Shown here in pieces: positions 47,201 through 61,268 of a stretch of DNA of 64,000 bases; the first letter of the stretch is position 1; the number at the start of each line of letters is the position of its first letter. The position numbers and the translations under genes are program-made. The stretch covers positions 6,711,501 to 6,775,500 of the forward strand of contig NC_044590.1 of NCBI RefSeq assembly GCF_901933205.1, given 5' to 3'. The notes under the pieces were generated by a model that was not told where the DNA came from, searched no databases, and saw nothing but the letters and a program-made list of their open reading frames with translations. Source of the DNA: Camarhynchus parvulus (taxonomy: Eukaryota > Chordata > Aves > Passeriformes > Thraupidae).

Positions 47201-50200
47201 ATACTTCTCAGGTTCCTCCTCTGCACTTGCTACTTGTCCGAGCGATTGCACTTGTGGAAACACGTGAGGCTTCCATAGAAACCGCTTGGCTCTAAAGCAG
47301 GGTTTCATGAGTACAACACAGATTGGTTTTTGGATGATCTAATTTATCTAGAGTATCTAGTCTTAGAAATAAGAGAAATGTAATTCCATGTAAAGGCATG
47401 AGATCAGGACTGAGCTCCTGATTTATGGTCCTGACTTTGCTGTAGTCTCTGGAATATGGGGAAATTGTCTATCTTTTTTCTTTGGAAACCAGAATATTGA
47501 CTCTCATTTCTGTACAACCCCATAGCTTTTCTGCAGGGAACAGCCTGCACTCTTGCCTTGACCTGTTGAGGATAAGATCCAAGCAGTGACCTGGAAATTT
47601 GTTCTAGTTTCTCTTTTGGTTGTATATACATATTTTCTTGAAGGTTGCAGATGCTGGCTCTTCTGATACTCTAACCAGACTAAAGACAAATGATTAAACA
47701 ATTTGGCTTCTTTAAATTGCTAGAAAGAGGTATTTGGAACAGCTTTTCAAAAGAAAATCTGGCTTCTTGCTCCCTCTGGAGGGTCCAAGACCAGCCACAG
47801 ACTTAGTGCCTTCATGCAGCTGTAGAGCTACAACAAGAGATTAGCAAAGCTAAACCCACTGGAGGTTTGCCTGTTTGTAAGAAATACCTACATTGGATAT
47901 TTAGAGGTTCACTTCTGCAGAATGATCTTGGATATGGAGTCAGCAAAGAGCCATCAATGCTATGAACAAATCACTAAGGGGTTTATATCTTATTTTTCAG
48001 TAGGTTCACTTAAACAAGACTGAGAAAACTCAGTAGCCTGTTTCTCTTCCTCTGATTTTGCAGAATTGAAGACCTCTGGAATAAAACTGATAATTAACAT
48101 TGATAAGGATTTTTCTGCTCTGGATCTCCAGACATAAAACTGTAGGAAATTCTCACCAGCATCCTTCTGTCCTGAACCATGATAAGGGAGGATAAGGGGT
48201 ATCTTAACCTTGCTGGTATTTGGAGATTAAGGGTAATTCTTGATGATGATATCTATAGAGGCCAGCAGAAGGCTTGTGGTCAAATACATCAGAAATAGAA
48301 CATCTGACATGGTTTGTTTTTGAAGTGTACATTCTGTTATCAAGATAACAAAAGTGTTGATGCAACCTGAAATTGCATAAAGTGTTAAGAATTCTGCTGT
48401 GAACCCCAGGGTACATTGTGTCCTCTCAGCACTGCCAAGCATGAGTGGTATTTGGTCATTCCAGGAGATAAAATATGGTCATTGGCTGCAAAACACCAAT
48501 TCTAATTCTCACAATACTGAATGTGATATTTTATGGTATCAGGAGAATGCTCTGTGTTCAGCAGGGGCTTCAAAACTGGATTATTTTATAAATAATTTAA
48601 AAACTGAGTCAAATGTGTGTTGGAGGAAGGAATTTGTTTAGGTTTTTAAAGGAACTATTGCTTTGTAGGAGAAGTAAATTATCTAATATCTGCTAATTCC
48701 TGTGAACTCCCTTTGAACTCAGAATGCAACTTTTGAAAATATGGCTTATTGCAGAAAAACCAGAAATATAAGAATTGATAATTGCTGTTTTGATGTGAAT
48801 GCAGCTGTTGAAATATTTACACAAGGTATATATTTCTATGCTTTACAATGAACTGTTACAATTTGAGGACAGAATGGCTCATTATGCAACACTATTCAAA
48901 ATACTGAAAAAGCATGACTTATCAAAAACAGCATCTGAAATTTAACAATCTGAAAATTACTGGGTGCTGTATGATGACCCATGTCTGGGAGGAAGTTTTG
49001 CCATCCTCATCTAATGATAAATTTTGGAAATTTAATTTGAAATCTCCAGAATGTTGAAAAGCTTCCTCATGCCTCTGGAAAATGTGAGGAGTTGTGGTGA
49101 ACTCACTTCCACACAGCTGTTAGAAAACAGACCTGCATGAAAGTCATTCTAGTTTCCAACTGAAGACTTCCCACAGCTTCCCTGTAAAATTAGTTTCCAT
49201 TTAAATAAGGTGGTTTCAATTGAGGCGATGCTATTCCTTCTTTAAATTTAATGAAGCTTAAATTTTAATTTAAAACAAACTCATAAAAAAGTAGTCCCAG
49301 ACCATAGGTCAGGTGAGTCAGACTTTTTCTGAAATAATATTTTATTTAGGCAATCCACCTTGCTCTTGTTTCTGTTTTGGTTCCATTCTGATGGTTGATT
49401 ACTCTTGAGATGACTGAAGAGCCTCTAGTTGAGATTTTATGCATGCTTCTGGATTTATCCTGACAGGAGAGCAGGCAGCAGCATTGTCTGCTCCAGTGGA
49501 TTTGGAAAATGGGCAAAGGCTCTACAATGCCACCTTTTTTTGGCTAAAACTTGCCTTGCTGCTTGATAGATTTTTAGGTGTGCCATTGCTGAGTCTTACT
49601 TTGGGTAATGCTATTCTGAACCCTTCATAGGAGGAATTTGGTTCAGTCCTGGCTAAATTATGGCTGGAGGAGCCTTCATCAAAATCTGTTTTCCAGTGTG
49701 TTATTTTGGGGGAGCTGAGATGGAAATCTGGTTTGTCATGTGTTGTGTGTGAGGTTCCTGTGAACTGTCTGAGAGATAGCATCATTCCTGAAAGGTCACT
49801 GTGGTATTGTGATGGAGCACTCCTGATGTGATCACAGATCCAGCTTCCCTTCTTTGCCCTTGACTTATGGGTTTGCAGCTGAGAAACAAAGCACATCTGT
49901 AAACAAATATTTTGTAATGTGCCTGGGGAGAAGGGGAACTTGGAAGCCACAGCTGACATTTTCCCCTGAGCATGAGAAGCTTAGATGCCCCTTGCTGAAG
50001 TGGTGGACAATCAGCCCCTGGTGTCACATGAGATTCCAGTTCATGGCTTTCCCTGGACACTAAAACAAGGCATTAAGAGTTTGGTGTTACCCCTCTGCTG
50101 TACTGCTCTGCTTCATCCCAAGGGGAAAATGATAAAATGATGTTCCTCAGCATAGGATTGGTGATGCAGTGGCATCCTGCTATGACAATGTGAGTGGTGC

Positions 50201-53200
50201 AAAGTCTCTTCAGAAGCAAAACTCTTTCTGATGCAGATTTCCATGGAAAGCCATGACTGGGCAGCTCTGTGGAAGGTGGGGCAGGCCACAGCTCTACCAG
50301 AAGGTGGGAAAGGGAAGGTATAACAATGGTTTATACTGGGAGATAAAAAAGGCTGTAATTATTAGCTGCACTGGGAAAAGTGGACTCTTAAAGGCTTCAG
50401 GGATGGACAAGGTGAAGGATGTGGGTTCTCTGTGCTGCTGGGTATGTGCAGGTGTCCTGGTCTGCTGGTGGTGTTGGGAAGGTCATTGCCTGATTGCTTT
50501 GCTACCTGTGCAAGTAGAAGACTCAGTGACAGCATGACTGTGCTCTCTGTTGTTACTTTGTATCTTGAACACTTCATCTCATTTATTTTAAAATATTTTA
50601 AAATCTGTCATCATTCAGAAAAGGAGAAGGAAAGGTAGACTCAAGAAGAAGAAGAAAAGGATATACTCAAAAGTATATAATTATACAATGATATTAAACT
50701 CTGAGAAGCTTCAAGTATATTTCAAGAAACATTTGTTCAATTTCAGCTGCCAAGTCTCATTGACTGAAAAAAACAAAGATGTGAAAAATAGCTCAAATTA
50801 CTGACATGCTTCTCCTTCCCAGTTGTTGGGTAATTGACGTGTCCAGGGCTTTGGGTTAAACCAGGAGCATTTGGACCTGCCTTTCTTACTGGGCAGTGAA
50901 CACCATACCAGGCTTTTACAAACCAGTAGAGAATGGTTGGTTGGTTGGTTGGTTGTAATCTCTTGCCCATCTTGCAGCCCATTCCGGCTCCCAAGCCCAG
51001 TCTGACTCCCTCTAAAGTTAGTAATTGTTGTTGGTGTTTGTTTTGTTTTTAATTAACTGTGTATCCTGTGGCTGACAGCTCATCTGTATGAACTGCACAT
51101 TTTTCTCTTGTCAAAAATCCTGATCTAAATTGTTGAGGGTTCTGCAGAATGATGTCAGTAATGTTTTTGGATACAGTGTCCAGGTCACTGATTGAAAGGG
51201 CAAGTTTAAAATGCAGCTGAGGTCATAAGAAAGTACAGTCATCAAAAGTTGCACAGTTAATGGAGCCAAGGGCACTGGCTGAGTTGGGTGTTCTTAAACT
51301 CCTTGCAAGCCATTTCTTAAGATCCCTTCCTACGTATAAGCAATGAAATCTACTTCTGTTGTCCACAAAAATTTCCTGTATTTAATTTCTCTAGAATCGG
51401 TGTTTTGCAAATGGATGGCTGGTAACAATTTTCATATTTCTGTTCTCTCAGAGTTCACGTTCACTTGGCCAATCCTCAGGACTCACAAAGGGTCCAGTTT
51501 GGCATTTGTGTAAACATTTGTCCAAAACATGTATGTGGGCCTGACTGAAAGTTCCAAACACATATTTAAGACTTGTTGAAGGTCCAAAATGTCTTAGCAG
51601 AGAGGAGGGAAGGTGAGCTCACGGCCAGCTGAAGTGCTTAAATGGCTTGTCCAAGGCTTCTGAGGGAAAAATGAACACTCATTGCTCAGGGAAGTGTGAG
51701 TCCAGACTTTAGTTGGGCAGGTTTGCTTTTGTGGTAGCTTTAAGATTTTTGTGGTGACACTGTGATTTATGTGGGGAAGGTAATCCACTGATTTACTGGG
51801 GGGTTATGATTTGTCTTGTTGTTCCCAGCAGCCTCCTGGCAGACTCACAGAAGTTGAGGACCTTCTTGGGGTCAAGAGCACAGTGACAGCAGGCATCAGA
51901 AAATGTGCTGCATTCAGTGCTGCCAGTGTTTTCTCTGAGTGCAAACAGAGAAGTGTTGGTGGGACATGGCTGTAATGCCAAGGAATGTGCTGAGAACTGA
52001 GGAAAAATCACAGCTAATTTTGTGAGAGTGCCCAGGATGCTGGCAGAGAGTCAGCTGGGCTTGTGGCAGGGACACTGTTTCAAAAGGCTTTGTAAATATT
52101 AAAGCTCTTGTAGTGTCCTGGTAAATATAAACTGTTGAGCAGCTTGGAAGAGGTATTGTTAGAGGATGCAGGTTGTGCTTATTTTCAGGACTATTTGCTT
52201 AGAACTGTACAGATTAAGGATCAGGGAGGTGAGGCAGTGTGTGTACTGTCGGCAAAGAGCATTCTCTTTGTTGAAAAAAGAATATGCTCATTTCTTTGGA
52301 ATGTAAACAGGTGAATTTCCTGTGTGGTGGGTGAGTGGGTTTAATCTGATAGCATTGCCATCCTGACTGATGCAAGACTGCAGTCATGGGAGGATTCATT
52401 GTGGAAGAAGGTCACCATATGTCTTGTGGCACAAACAAGCTCTACTTTGGTTCCCTTTGCAGACTTGTCTGTCAATACCTGATATCAAGACAGCATTTAG
52501 TGACTGTATTAACAAAATTGGGAAGAGAGACTGCCTGACACAAGCCTGCTCAGCTCTTACTGGGTGAGTATGAGAAGGGGTAGACTGAGAATTGGCTGAC
52601 TGAGCAGCTGTGGGGTGTCACACACAGAGCAGCACTACATGAGTTATTAAGCCTTGAAGGGGAGCTGTCCTTCCTTCCAGCACTGACAGACACTTGTTCA
52701 AGATCCTTGGACTTGCACCAGCTCAGTAACTTCATCTGTAAATCCTGCCTATAAAACACAATGACAATGTATTCCTGGCTGAGAGCAGTGGGACTTGGAG
52801 GCATATTTGTTGTCCTGTATGATCCCTTCTCCTTACACAATAATCCTTGCAGATGTTGGTTTGCTGCAGCTCCTGGATTTTAGGTTAGAAGTCAGTTGAA
52901 AATGCCACTGTTGATGCCTGTGCCTGAGAAATGGGTGGTGCTTCACTGCTGCTGCCATAATTATGTTTCTGCTTTCATATTCTTTGGCACACAGATGAGC
53001 TTCGTGATGTGGATGATATCACAGTTTCCAGGAGTCCTCTTACATGGGGATGCCTGTGGTTTAAGATTTAACGACTCAAATAGACCCTAATTTGGGCTTA
53101 CTCAGCTGCATGCCATGACCTTGACCAACCCACTGGATTCTTGAGATCTCAGCATCATTGTTGCGTATCGAGTCTTGCAGTACATTTGTTCTTTGTACTT

Positions 53201-54085
53201 TCAGTTCCTTAAGTGAAAAGTGCTACTTGGCATAAGTCAAAAGTTTTGTTCCAGTTGGTGGAAACACTCCTGGCTGAATTACTGCCTGGGCTGAATCTAG
53301 AGCTTTGAATTTTTTTCTGTGTTATCATACAAGCTACTGCAAAGGATAACAAAAACTTCTTGAACCATGAAAAAAAATCTGTTGTTTGCATTGCTACAAA
53401 TCACATACCATTAAGCAGGTGAATGACCACAAGAACAATGTTCAAGCACTGACTGGAAGAGAGGTATTGGATAATAACCTTATTTGTGCAAACATTTCTA
53501 GTTTTGATCTCTGTGGAATTTCCTTTCAAAATTCCAGTTTGAGCTTGCACTAAAAGAATAACTCATGGAAGTCATGGCTGAGGAGCTGTGCAGACCAGGA
53601 AGGTATTGACTTGCTTGGCAGCCCCAGCACAGATGATTACACAAAGCTGGAACCAAGATTGCAAGATCTTGTACAACTAGTGTGAGGTTTGTGGCAAAAT
53701 GACCTCAAACCAACTGTCAGGTGCTTGTTCATCTCAAGATTTCCACAGAGTTGGTGACTAAGTTGGGTGTAGACTTGCACAGACACCAGAAAAATAAAGG
53801 ATGGAGGTATGTATTGCTGAGCTAAAAGAAATCAGATCCCTATTGTTTGCCTACATGAAAAATAACACAGAAATGCCAGCAAATAACTGTAGAGCCCCTC
53901 CCTTCCTCATGTAAGGGCTCACTTAGGGCCTATACAATCCATGTTTCTGTTCTTGTTGTTTCTTTATTTTAAAACCTTGTCTGCTTGCCTTCCTTAGCAA
54001 AGGTGTGAACGAAGGGATTGAGTGGATGGTGAAGTGTGTGGTGAGGAACATCCACCGCCCCCCAAGGAAGAAGGACATCACGTAG
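44298..54085 (+). CDS. ARFRP1: ARFRP1, Arf-related GTPase of the trans-Golgi
   Basis: The coding exons are 44298-44390, 44765-44852, 45326-45408, 46091-46172, 46334-46404, 52463-52563 and 53998-54085. All phases agree, giving 201 residues, the same as human. The start MYTLLSGLYKYMF lacks the Gly2 that is myristoylated in Arfs. That is typical of this family, whose yeast homologue Arl3p is N-terminally acetylated for Golgi targeting. G motifs: GLDNAGKT (24-31), TTTVG switch I region, WDLGGQ (74-79) with the catalytic Gln, NKQD (134-137), and CSAL near the C-terminus, which ends PRKKDIT. Known role: GTP-dependent recruitment of ARL1 and golgin tethers at the trans-Golgi. A non-coding first exon ends at 43336. 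It shares a promoter with ZGPAT. The acceptor of exon 4 is preceded by a (CCTT)n-like pyrimidine tract. No defects seen. Confidence 0.97.
45512..45672 (+). mobile_element. CR1 LINE 3' fragment in ARFRP1 intron
   Basis: A well-preserved tail: 'AGAGAAGCTGTGGCTGCCCC', 'CTGATCTAGTGGGAGGTGTC', 'CTGGCAGGGGGTTGGAATG' and the closing ATTCTGTGATTCTGTGAT octamer repeats. Confidence 0.9.
46405..52462 (+). other. ARFRP1: Large ARFRP1 intron (6.1 kb)
   Basis: This intron is several times longer than the others and lies between the NKQD-encoding exon and the penultimate exon. No nested gene, CR1 copy or RNA gene is recognised. A short (TTGG)n run lies at about 50936-50955 and an A-run at about 47010-47023. 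Confidence 0.7.
50936..50955. repeat. (TTGG)n short tandem repeat
   Basis: Five GGTT tetranucleotide units in the large ARFRP1 intron. Confidence 0.8.
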
Positions 54086-54667
54086 AACTCCGAGCCAGCC
54101 AAGCAATGGACAGTCTCTTTCCACACACTTTTGTGTTCCCTTTAAAGAAGGTGATCCACTGGATTCCTATTACACCTGATTCTTTCCTAAATTTGGAGAC
54201 AAATATTCTCTTTCTGTGTCTAAAAAACACTTGAGCCAAGGATTCCAACTGGGTGGGGGGTGGGAATCTCTTACATTGAGTATTGTCATTGGCCTCTGAG
54301 CATCCTATGTAGCAACCCACACATTGTTGCCAATGCAAAAGACTTATTTTTTCTACTATCTTACTTTGTGATTCCTGATTTGTGAGTCTAACAGGCTGGA
54401 GGCTGGTGACATGAAGGAACTCCTGAAGGCAATGCAGAGGTGAATGTTGAAGGGGAGGAACAGCCTGGGGAATGGCTGTTCCTCCTAACTGCCAAGACCC
54501 TTGCTGCTCCAGCCCCATGTTCCTGCAGGATGTTACTGGCCCTCTTATGCTGCTGTTTGTGTAGTGGGGAGAGACAGCATTGATTGATTAGAACTTGATT
54601 TTCACTCGGGGTGTTGATTCATAACTTTGACCTGTGGTAAAAGCAGATGTGGAAATCAGCAATGGCA

Positions 54668-54790
54668 CGGTGGTCATTGGATCATTGAATTGTTAATGTT
54701 GGAAAAAACCTCATCAAATCCAGCTGTGCTGGCTGAAATGGATTTTCCTACCAGGACACCGATTCCAGAAGCACTGCCTTGCTCTGACTG
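54668..54790 (-). mobile_element. CR1-like fragment (antisense), in ARFRP1 3' UTR
   Basis: 'GGATCATTGAATTGTTAATG' then 'TTGGAAAAAACCTCATCAAA' and 'TCCAGCTGTGC' resemble a reverse-oriented CR1 tail, diverged. Confidence 0.55.
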
Positions 54791-54919
54791 CCAGTCTCTT
54801 TGTGCACTCTCTTTAGTCCTAAGAGTAATTGAGATCTTCTGTAACTGGAGTGAATCAAGGCCCTCTCTGTGATCTTTCTAAGCTGAAAACAACCTCTAGG
54901 CGGGAAGAAATCAGTATGC

Positions 54920-54925
54920 AATAAA
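54920..54925 (+). terminator. ARFRP1: Polyadenylation signal of ARFRP1
   Basis: AATAAA (context TATGCAATAAAGC) lies 0.83 kb after the stop and is followed by T-rich sequence. Confidence 0.6.
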
Positions 54926-57900
54926 GCTTCCTACTTATTTGAACTTCCCTGGCTGAAACAGTGGTATTTGGGAATAGCAGTACTTAGCCCTTAGGGTTTT
55001 TTTTTTGAATTGTAGGAAAAAACAGAAAGGCCGTACTCAAAAGACAAACAGTGCTCAGTGCTTACATCACCTACTCAGCTAGATCTGCTGATATATCATT
55101 ATCTTTTCCCTGAATATGAGTTTTTACATGAATTTCATGGTGGTTTGGCAATGGGTGTTGCTACTCTGCTGTTTTATTTACTCCTGGCCCTGGTGAATGT
55201 TCTGTGCTGTTTGCTGACATAATGAAGGGGCCATCATTCAAGCTGTACTTGAGCCAGTCCATAATATTTGTTTAGTCTCTTAGCTGGCATCTGTCAAAGA
55301 ACTTTCTGCTGAATTTCCTGCATGGCACTCGTAGATGTTTTTTGAGAGAGAACATCATTCATTTGCTCACATTTGGGTCAAAGCACAAAGGCAGCTGGGC
55401 TGTATCATGAAGTCAGCAGAAAAAATTGCAAACTGAAGAGCAGAATCTCTGCTTCTCAGCAGAAGTAAGGCTCCTTCAGACCTAGTGAGTCAGTAATTTT
55501 TCTTGTGTGTTCTGTGAATGTGGAGGATCCCCTTGGAAATCACTCGCCCACTGTAGGAAGTAGCACTTTTGTTGGGTGCTGCATGTGGTGCAGGGCTGAG
55601 ATTTTCAAGAGTACTAAAGTTTTGGAGAACCAATGGCCTTTGATTATCAGGGGCATCTTTCTCTCTGGGCTCTTTTAAAACACTTGGAAAGCCTGAGGTG
55701 TGACTTTGTGGCCCTGGCTGCTTTGGTTGGCAGAGTTGGTACTGACAGTGAAACTGAAGATGTAAAACAGTAACTAAAGAACAAAAGTACCTTGCTGAGA
55801 GTCAAAACACTTCAGTCAAGTAGCTTGAAATTTCTATTCTTTAGGACACGAGGGATTTTCCAAGATCTCCACATACTGTTTTCAGATCTCTTGCTCTCTT
55901 TTTTCCCTGGGAGACCAGAAAGGACAAAACAGTTTCTAGACACAGACTGTTTTATGGTTCATATCAGCAGAGTGTCTTAAAACCAGTGTTTTGACCTCAG
56001 GATTCCAAGTTCTCAGGCGTGGGAGAGTCCTTTTCCCAGAGATATGCCCAAGCTGGGATAGGTATGTATGAGTGTGCTCTGGCCACAACAAATCAGGGAG
56101 GATTTCTCTGAAACCACCAGTGTAAAGTTCATTCTAATTCAAAGTGACCTTCCACAGCAGTATCCCAGCAGATGGGACAATTTTTTATATTTTGATCGGA
56201 AATTTAATGATTTTTCACATTTTATACTTACAGGAGGCACAGACTTATTTGAAATGCTTTTTTTGTTTCAAGTGACCCCTCTACCAGACCTCAAAGCAAG
56301 AATGTTTCTGAATTCAAAGTTCAAATTTAGTCAGTTTTCCAGATGTTTAATACATTTGCATTGGACTTGTTTTGCCCATGCCTGTTCACAGCAGTGAAAT
56401 TGCCTGAAGAGCTGGTTTATCTTCCTAAGGGGATACAGATTGATCATCTGCACTTTGCAACCCCTGTTCCCTTTGGCATGGTGTCCGTGATATAAAGGTA
56501 AGAGTTCAATACCTTCAGCAGAGAATCCCTCTTGCCTTATTTGAGCATGGACAGATGATTACATTTCTCTCGCCCATTTGGAATTCTCTCACCAATCTGG
56601 AATTTCCTATGCTAACATTCAATAACTGGTAGCAGCAGGAGACGAGAGCTGAAAAACCACTTCTAAAGCATTTCTTTGAGTCCCAGTGCTGCCTGTGTGC
56701 TGGCAATTCCATCTTCATTTGGAATTCTGGAAGGATGCAGAGCGACTGCATTGCGGCACTTTGGGCTGGTCTGACCCAGTCCCATCCCGCGGTGACATGT
56801 GCGTCGCAGAGGTGCTGAGGTCACAGCTCATCCCACTTCCCACGACATTCTGTTCCACAGAACCATGGAAAATGCCAAGACAAATCAGACCCAGCTTCAG
56901 AGTGAGTCCAGCATCTTAGTCCAATCCCTGGCTGCTAACATCTGTTTCAGAAAGTGGAGCAAACAGAGACTCTTTAGGGTCTGTGCCCCTGGCCATCCTT
57001 CCTACTCTGACAAACTGAAATCAAGCCATTATCATGAAGTGGACTTAATATCCAGTGCTCTAGGATGGCTTTGTTGCTAACTGAGCTATTTTTAGTCTCT
57101 TCTTCCTTACCATCCTGCTAGTGTACTGCTGACACAGCCAGCAAATCCAGCAGTTTTTTAGGGAAAGGATCTGCTGATACAATACAGATCACAATCTTGA
57201 TGAGTCTCTTCAGCAGTGATGTTTTCGCTGTGTATGAGATAGTTGGGTTAGTCATGATTTCCAGAAGTGTTCTTGATTAACTAACTCTGACGTGGTAGTA
57301 CAGATCTGGAAATGTAAGGCTCAGCTAGAAACCTGCCTTAAAGTACTTTTGGAGGCTTCTGAACTGATCTAGTATTTTACTGGATTTTTAACACTATCCT
57401 GGGATCTCTCTCCTGGCAAATGTTGTCAAGGAGAGAACTTATAGAGAAAGACTGAGCAGTGCTGTCACTGCACTTGAAAAATATCCCTTTAAATCAAAAC
57501 ATCTGATTAATGTGGATGGTAATTACTGGCACACAACCAGCAGTGTCCACACATCAAGGACAGTGAATCCTGCCTCCATGTCCAGCTCTGCTGCTGCTCC
57601 TCAGCTTTTGCCCAAAGCAGCACCACAGGCTCAGTTTGTCTTCACCTTTGGGGCTGTTTTCAGACTCCTGAGTATTTGTCTATAGATTTCCCAAAACCCA
57701 TTTGAACAATTAATGAAGACAGGCTGAATTTCCCCTGCCATGCGGACAGGTTCTAGGCTGAGTGACCTCTCACAATTCCCTCCTGGCACAGTTTTCTACT
57801 CAAATTTCTCTCCTGAGAGGTAAGGGGGAGTGGTGAGGTACCAAGAGCCTTTCCCTGTGCTGAGTTCTTACAATGGATGCTAAAAAACTGGAGCAGGTGC

Positions 57901-58832
57901 TTTTTACACTGGAATTTTATAGCACCTGGAAATCCCATGTGAAACATTCCTGGTGGATAACACATGGTTGTTTACTTGACCTTGGGCATTTCCTGAAACT
58001 TTATCCTTGAGTTTTGTTTTTTGTGCTTCTGCAATCCCTAAGGGAGTTGTTTCTCTGCTCCTCTGGTAAAACCAGCTTCCATGGCAACTCCTGGGGGCTT
58101 TCCATTCATTTCTTTACACACACTCAAGCTTTTTTTATTCCCAAACCGCCTTCATGATGATCTAGTCCCCGCTCTCAGCAGTGTCTGCTCTCAAATCACT
58201 TCATCTGCACAAATTACTTCCAATCACAAGCCTTCACCCATTACATCAGAAGGGAGTGATGCCTAAAATTCCTGGTAAAGCAACAAACTAGTACTAAAAA
58301 GAATCAGACCTCATGGAAAATGACACACATCAGGTGCAGAAGACATGGATAGCGCAGTTTGCACTAGCACTGGGGGAAAAAATTACCTAAAGGTTTTTCA
58401 TAAATGAGATGCTCGTCAGCTGGAAGCAAGAAGAGGAGGAACATTGGCAGTTCTAGCTACACAGTGCTGGAATTCTGCCTGACATTTTTTTAAAACACAA
58501 AATCAGGGGGCAGGAATCTTCATTCCTTCTTGGTTGCACTTCTTCCTTAACACTGCTGATGCCAAATGAAGTTTCAAAATTCCTGTGTTGTTATGAGAGT
58601 CCTCTTGAGTGTCACATTCCTCACATCTCTCTTGAGGCTGTCTGTGCAGTCCCACCTTTCCCACGTGTTACCCAGGGTAGCTGTGAAGATGAGGCAGTGG
58701 ATACATTCACTTCAGAACACACAGGATCCTTTTCTTGAAACAAAACCCTTCTGCACCAATATGTAGTATTCTCACTAACACTGTTAATTCATGACTAGTA
58801 ACTTCTTTTTGTGCTTGGCCCATCTTGTTTAG

Positions 58833-58918
58833 GCTATGCTTTTGCCAAGAAAGGTTGGACTAGATGGTCCTTGCAGTCACTCCCAAGCTGGAATTCTGGG
58901 GTTCTATGATTCTTCATC
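58833..58918 (+). mobile_element. CR1 LINE 3' terminal fragment
   Basis: 'GGTTGGACTAGATGGTCCTT', 'CTCCCAAGCTGGAATTCTGG' and 'GGTTCTATGATTCTTC' are the sense-orientation CR1 end. Confidence 0.75.
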
Positions 58919-59371
58919 ATTTGCAGAATATATCCTTCAGCTGAACGCATTTCATACTAAACTTTTGGAGGAACTATGCAGCCTTAAGCCATCTGTATTC
59001 AGCACATACCAGAAGCACTTCTCTGAGGGTGAAGTAAATTGACTTGAAAATTAAGTTTAATTGTATTCTTAAGTGTTTTCCTGAAACAGGAACCTCTGGA
59101 GTTGTTTCTGTTGCGTTGCAGTTCAGTTCATAGTCAGGAACTCCTCTGCCAATTCTCAGAAGTCAGAGAACTTCATACTATTTCATTAGATATTTTTATT
59201 AGAATTTTTTCCCTCTTGAGTCAGATTCCCACAAAGAATAAAAATATTCTGTAAAGCAGTCATAAGGAGGAATAAGCAATTTGCTGTTCCCAGAAGCTGG
59301 TGTTAGGCACATCACCTCCTCACTGCCTGTAACAGTAACAGGCAGAGGAATGTATGGGCAACTCAGTGTTT

Positions 59372-59490
59372 CAGAGAATCATTAAATATCCTGAGCTGGG
59401 AGAGGCCAACAGGGATCATCAAGTTCAACTCCATGCTGAGCTTTTGCAGCGTTTGGTGACCAGGGGCTTTCAAAAGGGCTCTTCTGCCAG
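59372..59490 (-). mobile_element. CR1 LINE fragment (antisense)
   Basis: 'CAGAGAATCATTAAATATCC', 'GAGCTGGGAGAGGCCAACAG' and 'GGATCATCAAGTTCAACTCC' are a reverse CR1 tail. Confidence 0.75.
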
Positions 59491-60937
59491 GGAACAAGAG
59501 GACCTGGGGCATTCTGAGTGTATCTACCCTGTTGAAAGATTCTGCCTCTCTGACAAAGACAAGACTTTTAAGCAAGATATTGGCAGTTGCACATGAAACC
59601 CCCAATACTGCCCACCAGCAGGGCTTTGCCCTGCAGAGACAACAGTGGGGGCAAAGGCAGCTGTAGCCTCCTGGAAAGGGCAAAACCCAAAACCAACCAA
59701 TGCCACATGGCAAGGATTAAGCTTTCCCCGGGCTGTACCCACATCCTCAGCATGGTGGAAATTCTGACAGCTCATTTCCATGCCATGAGCAGAGGCAGGA
59801 TTGTGGGATAGCCCACACCACAAGCTGTGAAAGACTAGTAAGTACCCTGTGAATACATGTGGTGTGTCAAAGGGCAGGGGATCTCTGCAGACAAGAGGTG
59901 CTGAATCACAGGCAAGGCTGTTCCTCCCTGACATGACAGCACACAACACATGAAACTGTGTGAAAGGAGAACTTGGGGTTGATATTCTCAGAGCTGATTT
60001 TTCCTTTCAGGTTCAGAGTCATGAGGTGGGAAATGTACACTCCTATTCTTATCTCCTAAGTTTCCCAGCTAAAGTGCTCTCAGCTTTTGGGAAGATCAAA
60101 AGAAGTTCAATAAATCACCTGCCAGGCTGCAGTATCACAGAAGGAAGTGAAGAGATAAGAATAGAAACCAACAGTAAGGAATCTGTGTGATTTGACCAAA
60201 GCTGAGCAAGCACGTTGGATCAAGTCCCTGAAGCCAATCTGGACTCCTTTTCTGGTGCCTTACACTTCCCACTCAAAACCACCCTGAAATCCACATGCCT
60301 GAGGCTCAGCAGCACTGACCACCCAACACACATCCTTGCTGATCTCGTGTCCTCACAGCAATAGCTGGGAAGTTGTCATTCCTTGTGTTTCCATAGGAAA
60401 ATCATCAAGTCTCCCATGTTACAGCTGGGAGTCACCACAGTGCTGGAGCTTCTTCATCTTCAGACCAAGCACAGGATCCTGGGGCACTGGGTGGCCCAGC
60501 ATGATGCTTGGGTGAACAATAACAAAGGACACCACAACAGAGACCTCAGTTCTCCCCACACCCACACTGTGAGGTCTGGGATCCCCAATACTGCTTAGCC
60601 ACTTAGACACAAGGGGTTTTCTGCCCTTTTTCCCTAAACATTGTGTAATTATAATTGTTTTTCAAGTAAACAAAGAGTTGCTGAGGGAAGACTCCTGTTG
60701 ACTCAGACAATAACATGTCAAAGGTTCATGGTTCTAAACGGGGAGTGTTGTGCATGGATATTGTAGTTGTAGCCATGGCTTTGTTACTGAGAAAACTCTT
60801 TAAGTTAAAGGGCACCTTTAGTAATAAATTCAAATTTTATTGAGCTAAGAGGAGGCAGTGCCCAGACCTGATCACTAGAGCCCAAGTACCTTGTGAGCAA
60901 GGTTAGGGAAGCCAAACAGTGTCTGACCAAACAGGAT

Positions 60938-61268
60938 CACAGAACATGCTGAGTTGGGAGGGACCCACAAAGGTCATCAGTCCAACTCCCGGCCCCATAC
61001 AGGACATACCAAAATCCCACCATGTGCCTGAGAGCATTGTCCAAATGGTCTTTGAGCTCTGCTTCAGGCTTTGGGCTGTGACCACTGCCCTGGGGAGCCT
61101 GTTCTAATGCCTAACCATCCTCTGGGAGAATAATCTTTTCCTAAAATCCAACCTAAACCTCCCTTGACACAGCTCCAGCCATTCCCTCAGGTCCTATCAG
61201 TGGTCACCAGAGAGCAAAGGCCGGTGCTGCCCCTGTAAGTGACCCTATAAACCTCCCAGGGCAAAACC
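60938..61268 (-). mobile_element. CR1 LINE 3' fragment (antisense), about 330 bp
   Basis: The longest CR1 copy in the window. It starts 'GGATCACAGAACATGCTGAG', 'TTGGGAGGGACCCACAAAGG', and continues through 'CCTGGGGAGCCTGTTCTAAT' and 'CCAACCTAAACCTCCC' to 'CCCTATAAACCTCCC'. Confidence 0.85.
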
